This document shows positions 27,115-29,852 of a stretch of DNA of 29,852 bases, piece after piece. Source of the DNA: a virus. Each line of letters begins with the position of its first letter. Positions within the stretch are counted from its first letter, which is position 1. The notes beneath the pieces are model-generated. The model was not told the DNA's origin, made no database searches, and saw only the letters and a list, made by a program, of their open reading frames with translations. A program made the translations under genes and the position numbers. The stretch is taken from the IMG/VR virus record IMGVR_UViG_3300033153_003977, positions 1 to 29,852 of that record; one strand, 5' to 3'.

Positions 27115-27207
27115 TTATCAGAAATAAAATAGAGGGCAGCGTATGAATACAGTTATTTCATTGATTAATCAGATCAAATGGGTTGCCACCCTCTAAATTT
27201 TAAATTA
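27115..27207 (-). promoter_or_regulatory. structured gap between the SSB-like gene and the primase gene
   Basis: On the transcribed strand a long hairpin joins 27182-27195 with 27130-27140 (11 bp, broken by a 3-nt bulge), followed by ATTTTATTTC. The 41-nt loop holds a perfect 10-bp palindrome TGATTAATCA (27162-27171) and a small inverted repeat GTATgaATAC (27141-27150). It is the longest non-coding stretch within the early run after the DnaA-like gene. It could be a weak terminator or attenuator that lowers primase expression, or an operator or origin element. Confidence 0.5.
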
Positions 27208-27495
27208 CTAAAACGGTAAGTCGGCTTCAGTTGTTGTTGGTTTCGCAGCTACCTTGTTCTCTTTTTCGGCTAGAACTATGTTGCCATCAGTCCATACTAC
27301 TTTACCATTTCCAATGTAGTTTCTTTTCTTACCAGAGTCTTTCTCTTCTTTACTCATTGACTCATATGTTCCTACGTTGTTTCCGAATTTAGTTTCATCA
27401 TCAACTACAGAAGTGATTTGTAAGAATTTACCTTCTCTAAGTTTTGTCTTATCTACTTTAGTAAGATCGATGTAATGGTTTATTATTACTGCCAT
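27208..27495 (-). CDS. probable phage single-stranded DNA-binding protein (SSB-like tail)
   Basis: A 95-residue protein with a beta-rich body (MAVIINHYIDLTKV, GKFLQITSVVDD, RNYIGNGKVVWTDGN) that would suit a small OB-like fold, a flexible Lys/Ala/Thr-rich linker (about 78-89), and the tip EADLPF at 90-95. Bacterial SSBs end in an acidic peptide closing with PF (DDDIPF in E. coli), through which they recruit replication and repair enzymes. The body does not look like a canonical SSB, so it is either a diverged SSB or another protein using the same docking tip. It follows the exonuclease gene by 24 nt and completes an annealase-exonuclease-SSB set. Confidence 0.62.
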   Translation of the reverse strand: MAVIINHYIDLTKVDKTKLREGKFLQITSVVDDETKFGNNVGTYESMSKEEKDSGKKRNYIGNGKVVWTDGNIVLAEKENKVAAKPTTTEADLPF

Positions 27496-27519
27496 AATGT
27501 TTGTTTTTTGTTTGTTTAT

Positions 27520-28281
27520 TTATAATTGTTCTTTATGATAATATTGATTGATGTCCTCCGGTGCTTTATCTATGAAAAACTTCTCGTAAACCTCAATCGC
27601 TTTGAATACTTTTTGTCTTCCGTACTCAAGGAAGGTGTCACTACAATCAAATAAGCCTGTTTTAAAGCTGTTCTTTTCAACAACTATAAAGACCATAGGA
27701 ACTCCAAAGAACTGCTGATACAGCCACGCTTGACTATCGTAATTATATCTTCGTGCAGAGTATTTAAAATCATCTATGTTTGATGTAGTCTTTAAATCTA
27801 TGATGTTAGTATCTGAAACAATATCCGCCTTACCTTTCCATAGGTGTCCACCTATTTCTTTTATCATTGGTTGTTCGAACTTGTTCCCTACCTGGTATAT
27901 CATATCATAGAAATCAAAGTTCATTCTAATAGCTTTAGCCATCTGTGATAACATCTCAACCTCTTTTGTGAGTAAGGCTTGCTTACCTAACTCTTTATAT
28001 ATTTTGGTTGTTCGTGTTGACGTATCTACTATGTCGAACTCACTTAGTTTTTGAGGTTCCAACAAATCTGTATGGAAATACCGACCTTGCAACATTGCTA
28101 TGGTAGGCGTGCCCGGTCTTCTGAAGTTGCGAGGGTTATTAAGTAGAGAACCTATATCTGAATTAGATAAGTATTTTCTACCAAAGTCACCGTAATACAA
28201 TTCATCATCCCTTAACGCTTGTATATCCTTAAGTGCGAAACCTTTGTTATTTCCGTTTAGCCGAAGCTCATCGAGTATCAT
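27520..28281 (-). CDS. RecE-like PD-(D/E)XK exonuclease
   Basis: A 253-residue nuclease. Landmarks are SNSDIGSLLNNP (39-50), GRYFHTDLLEP (66-76), the metal-site residues in GKADIV (D153) and IDLKTT (D162, K164), and the helix YNYDSQAWLYQQ (179-190) with the Gln (Q184) typical of RecE/lambda-exonuclease-type enzymes (PDDEXK_1). Members resect double-stranded ends to leave single strands for annealing. The ATG overlaps the stop of the annealing-protein gene by 4 nt, the usual pairing of exonuclease with its annealase. Start and length agree with the family. Confidence 0.88.
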   Translation of the reverse strand: MILDELRLNGNNKGFALKDIQALRDDELYYGDFGRKYLSNSDIGSLLNNPRNFRRPGTPTIAMLQGRYFHTDLLEPQKLSEFDIVDTSTRTTKIYKELGKQALLTKEVEMLSQMAKAIRMNFDFYDMIYQVGNKFEQPMIKEIGGHLWKGKADIVSDTNIIDLKTTSNIDDFKYSARRYNYDSQAWLYQQFFGVPMVFIVVEKNSFKTGLFDCSDTFLEYGRQKVFKAIEVYEKFFIDKAPEDINQYYHKEQL

Positions 28282-28862
28282 ACTGCTATATACTTATTGA
28301 TTTCTTCTCTAACTTTAGGAGCAACTTTGTATTTTTGAGATAAAGTATTAATGACTTTTGTCATTCCCATTTCTTTATTCTCTATTACCCACTTAAGAAC
28401 TTTATCCCAGTTCTCATCTTCAATTGTTAAGCTTACTAGTTTCTTTACCACTGGTGTGGTGTCTAGTAAATCTTCGCCTGCATAAACAGATAAACCTAAT
28501 CCATGTAATGCTAACGCCTTAACCGTTGACCTCTGTATAGATGTATTTACATCGAAGCTTGTTATTTGGTCTAGCTTAATGGATCTTGGTCTACCACTCG
28601 TGTTCATGATAGGTAAGTAGTCTATGTATTCAATACCATCGATATCTACTCCTACTTTTACCCATGCGGTGTTGCCATCGGTAAAGTAATTCATACCATC
28701 TTCTGTTTCGTATACTACTCTTTTTAATGTAGGATATAACTTCTTAGCATATGCCCAAGCATGAGCCCATGATAGGTAAGATAATTGTCCTTTCTTTTCT
28801 ACTTTCTCTGCAACCTTTACAGCTGAAAGTTTGTCAAACACTGACTTTGTTTGTGTTGCCAT
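28278..28862 (-). CDS. single-strand annealing protein, DUF1071/Sak3-like
   Basis: A 194-residue protein with GQLSYLSWAHAWAYAKKLYP (25-44), beta strands GNTAWVKVGVDIDG (63-76), DYLPIMNTSGRP (81-92) and the helix VNTSIQRSTVKALALHGLGL (105-124) followed by SVYAGEDL. I recognise this as the DUF1071 family of phage single-strand annealing proteins (described as Sak3-type), whose core is related to Rad52/RedB annealases. It pairs complementary single strands produced by the coupled exonuclease. Its ATG lies in an alternating AT run of seven repeats (28861-28874), so the start context has no purine-rich ribosome site. Confidence 0.85.
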   Translation of the reverse strand: MATQTKSVFDKLSAVKVAEKVEKKGQLSYLSWAHAWAYAKKLYPTLKRVVYETEDGMNYFTDGNTAWVKVGVDIDGIEYIDYLPIMNTSGRPRSIKLDQITSFDVNTSIQRSTVKALALHGLGLSVYAGEDLLDTTPVVKKLVSLTIEDENWDKVLKWVIENKEMGMTKVINTLSQKYKVAPKVREEINKYIAV

Positions 28863-28882
28863 ATATATATATATTTAGGGGT

Positions 28883-29260
28883 TTATATTTGTGTAGATAG
28901 GAAACTTCCTATATACTTGTTTATGTTCTCATCATCCTTCATCTTAGATTCTACTTTCTTAATACCGTAGATAACCGTAGATGGTGTAGTTGCAAATCCA
29001 TTGGACTTCATGTATCTAACTATACTATTTAACCTATGACCTGTTTTCTGCGACAAGTAGTAAATTAAGTACCTAGAAAATGTGACATGATTGTCTTTGG
29101 TTTTGGAATATATTTCATCGTGAGTGGTCCGTGTTTTAGTACACACATCCTCCACGATAGAACCTAGTTGGTCATAATTTAGAATCATTGTATTGTATTT
29201 AATTTCATTTTCCGTAGGCGGATAGTGAATATCTGCCCACATTTCTTTTGTTCTCTCCAT
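28883..29260 (-). CDS. DnaA domain-IV-like DNA-binding protein
   Basis: A 125-residue protein whose residues about 28-108 match the DNA-binding domain of DnaA: helix QLGSIVEDVCTKT, then VTFSRYLIYYLSQKTGHRLN (59-78, like the R..A.YL...LT helix), IVRYMKSNG and TTPSTVIYGIKKVESKM (91-107, corresponding to the HSTVL.A..KI signature helix that reads the DnaA box). The ATPase domain of DnaA is absent. Stand-alone domain-IV-like proteins occur in phages and may bind a phage origin or compete at host DnaA boxes. The gene is preceded by the best promoter in the window and is followed 20 nt later by the annealing protein. Confidence 0.75.
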   Translation of the reverse strand: MERTKEMWADIHYPPTENEIKYNTMILNYDQLGSIVEDVCTKTRTTHDEIYSKTKDNHVTFSRYLIYYLSQKTGHRLNSIVRYMKSNGFATTPSTVIYGIKKVESKMKDDENINKYIGSFLSTQI

Positions 29261-29277
29261 AAGTTCTAATTCTTTTT

Positions 29278-29309
29278 CAAATATACTTTATTTATTCTTT
29301 ATTAGCAAA
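29278..29309 (-). promoter_or_regulatory. Bacteroidetes sigma-type promoter for the DnaA-like gene and early operon
   Basis: On the minus strand TTTG (29309-29306), a 20-nt spacer and TATATTTG (29285-29278) match the Bacteroidetes consensus TTTG-N19/21-TAnnTTTG exactly. The ATG at 29260 is 17 nt beyond the -7 box, so the leader is only about a dozen bases. It spans the end of the upstream 95-aa gene, giving the replication genes their own transcript. The -33 box is half of the palindrome CAAATATTTG (29306-29315), which could serve as an operator. Confidence 0.75.
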
Positions 29310-29579
29310 TATTTGTCTAAAACTTTGACCTAAACTGGAATTATTAGGACATGACTTAATTAAAGTTTCGATTTGATTTACTAATTGTATAATACCTACA
29401 GCCATCATTTTTTCCGGGCTGCTCCCAGAGTTTAATTTAGTTACCGCTTCATCTACCATTTTCTCAATCTTTTCTTTAACTTTATAAGTTTGCTCGTTAC
29501 ATAACTCTTCTGTATACTGCTTTGGTTTGTATCCAAAGTCTTTTGTTTGTCTGTGTTTATTTAGTTCTTCTTTTTTCAT
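29292..29579 (-). CDS. hypothetical protein, 95 aa
   Basis: A basic N-terminal part (MKKEELNKHRQTKDFGYKPK) is followed by long helices (YKVKEKIEKMVDEAVTKLNS and MMAVGIIQLVNQIETLIKSC) and ends in SFRQIFANKE. Soluble, helical, family not recognised. The ATG follows an A/T-only leader (TTTATAATAAAT). It is the first complete gene after the methyltransferase, with a 107-nt gap that contains a G/C-rich hairpin. Confidence 0.68.
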   Translation of the reverse strand: MKKEELNKHRQTKDFGYKPKQYTEELCNEQTYKVKEKIEKMVDEAVTKLNSGSSPEKMMAVGIIQLVNQIETLIKSCPNNSSLGQSFRQIFANKE

Positions 29580-29686
29580 ATTTATTATAAATTTTTACCT
29601 CATTGTGTGAGGGAGGTGTAACCTTCCCCCCACGATGAGTGTGAACAAAAGGGTGTTCAAGATAGTAATTATTATTACAACATTAA
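29580..29686 (-). other. G/C-rich hairpin region between methyltransferase and next gene
   Basis: A 7-bp stem with a 3-nt loop (29611-29617 with 29621-29627, one G-U pair) sits in an otherwise AT-rich stretch, beside a second small inverted repeat CCTCA/TGAGG (29598-29602 and 29608-29612). The two share bases at 29611-29612, so they exclude each other. No U tract follows on either strand, so it is not a standard terminator. It may be an mRNA processing, pausing or control element. Confidence 0.45.
29634..29648 (+). repeat. copy 3 of the 15-bp repeat GATGAGTGTGAACAA
   Basis: It lies in the gap downstream of the methyltransferase stop, just beside the G/C-rich hairpin, and on the opposite strand to the local genes. 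The ATG inside it (29635) opens a short frame beginning MSVNKR, as in the HNH protein, that continues antisense to the methyltransferase end. Confidence 0.7.
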
Positions 29687-29851
29687 CTATAGCTCCATGT
29701 TTTTTAGTATATGACATATGACATCTACTGTCCATCCATTGCCTAACATTTTGTATCTCTGTGTGTTAGATACGTGGTTGGTATAATTATCTGGCACAGT
29801 TTGTAGTCTCTCACATTCTAAGGGTGTAAGTTTTCTATACTGATAGTCAGT
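29687..29851 (-). CDS. C5-cytosine DNA methyltransferase, C-terminal end (partial)
   Basis: The frame runs in from the right edge of the window and ends with TAG at 29687-29689, giving 54 residues. They hold the two C-terminal signatures of C5-cytosine methyltransferases: RKLTPLECERLQTVPDNYT (motif IX region) and QRYKMLGNGWTVDVICHIL (motif X, the S-adenosylmethionine-binding helix). The catalytic PC and ENV motifs must lie beyond the window. In phages such enzymes methylate the genome, commonly to resist host restriction. It lies upstream of, and on the same strand as, the early genes. Confidence 0.93.
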   Translation of the reverse strand, partial: TDYQYRKLTPLECERLQTVPDNYTNHVSNTQRYKMLGNGWTVDVICHILKNMEL

Positions 29852-29852
29852 G

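Noticed and set aside
29635-29718. A 27-codon plus-strand frame starting MSVNKR with an apolar middle
   Set aside because: It is antisense to the methyltransferase end, has no start context or neighbours on that strand, and is better explained by the repeated 15-bp sequence plus chance.

Overview
The window looks like the middle of a genome of a tailed, probably short-tailed (podovirus-type), double-stranded DNA phage that infects a member of the Bacteroidota, most likely a flavobacterium. The grounds are: AT-rich DNA; start codons preceded by A/T-rich leaders without a Shine-Dalgarno sequence; promoter motifs of the Bacteroidetes type (TAnnTTTG, one with a TTTG box 20 nt upstream); BACON-like and He_PIG-like Ig domains in a virion protein; and a BT4734/VirE_N-type primase. 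No integrase, repressor, tRNA or rRNA gene was seen. The order of virion genes (capsid end, two connector/ring proteins, a very large stabilisation or 'muzzle' protein, a conserved tail protein, then several long internal or cargo proteins) recalls crAss-like phages, but terminase and portal lie outside the window, so this placement is tentative.

Left part (1-21253), plus strand: late virion genes. It holds the 3' end of a probable capsid gene with a strong intrinsic terminator, a 246-aa capsid-adjacent protein with its own terminator, and a promoter-like motif. Then come two ring/adaptor proteins, a 1923-aa stabilisation protein with Ig-like domains and a duplicated C-terminal module, and a 265-aa conserved tail protein. 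A second promoter-like motif precedes three probable ejection or cargo proteins, the last being a 2831-aa multidomain giant. That giant carries an N-terminal helical repeat, a collagen-like tract, young tandem repeats, a possible ADP-ribosyltransferase-like segment and a C-terminal region like those of large polyvalent phage proteins.

Right part (21250-29852), minus strand: a tightly packed early module read leftwards, with most genes overlapping by 1-14 nt. In order of transcription: the end of a C5-cytosine DNA methyltransferase, a small unknown protein, a DnaA domain-IV-like DNA-binding protein behind a good Bacteroidetes promoter, a single-strand annealing protein, a RecE-like PD-(D/E)XK exonuclease, a small protein with an SSB-like acidic tip, a 93-nt structured gap, an AEP primase-D5/SF3-like helicase, a small unknown, an SF2 helicase, small unknowns, a VRR-NUC nuclease, an unknown, an HTH protein, two 59-aa unknowns and an HNH endonuclease. 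The two modules converge and their stop codons overlap by 4 nt.

Working together, the early genes would mark or protect DNA (methyltransferase), recognise an origin (DnaA-like), prime and unwind DNA (primase-helicase, SF2 helicase) and recombine ends (annealing protein, exonuclease, SSB-like protein). The late genes build the capsid-tail connection and supply proteins delivered into the host. The less explained items are the giant protein's middle region, a 15-bp sequence present three times (once at the start of the HNH gene), the structured gap before the primase, and the shared placement of promoter motifs 14-17 nt ahead of start codons.
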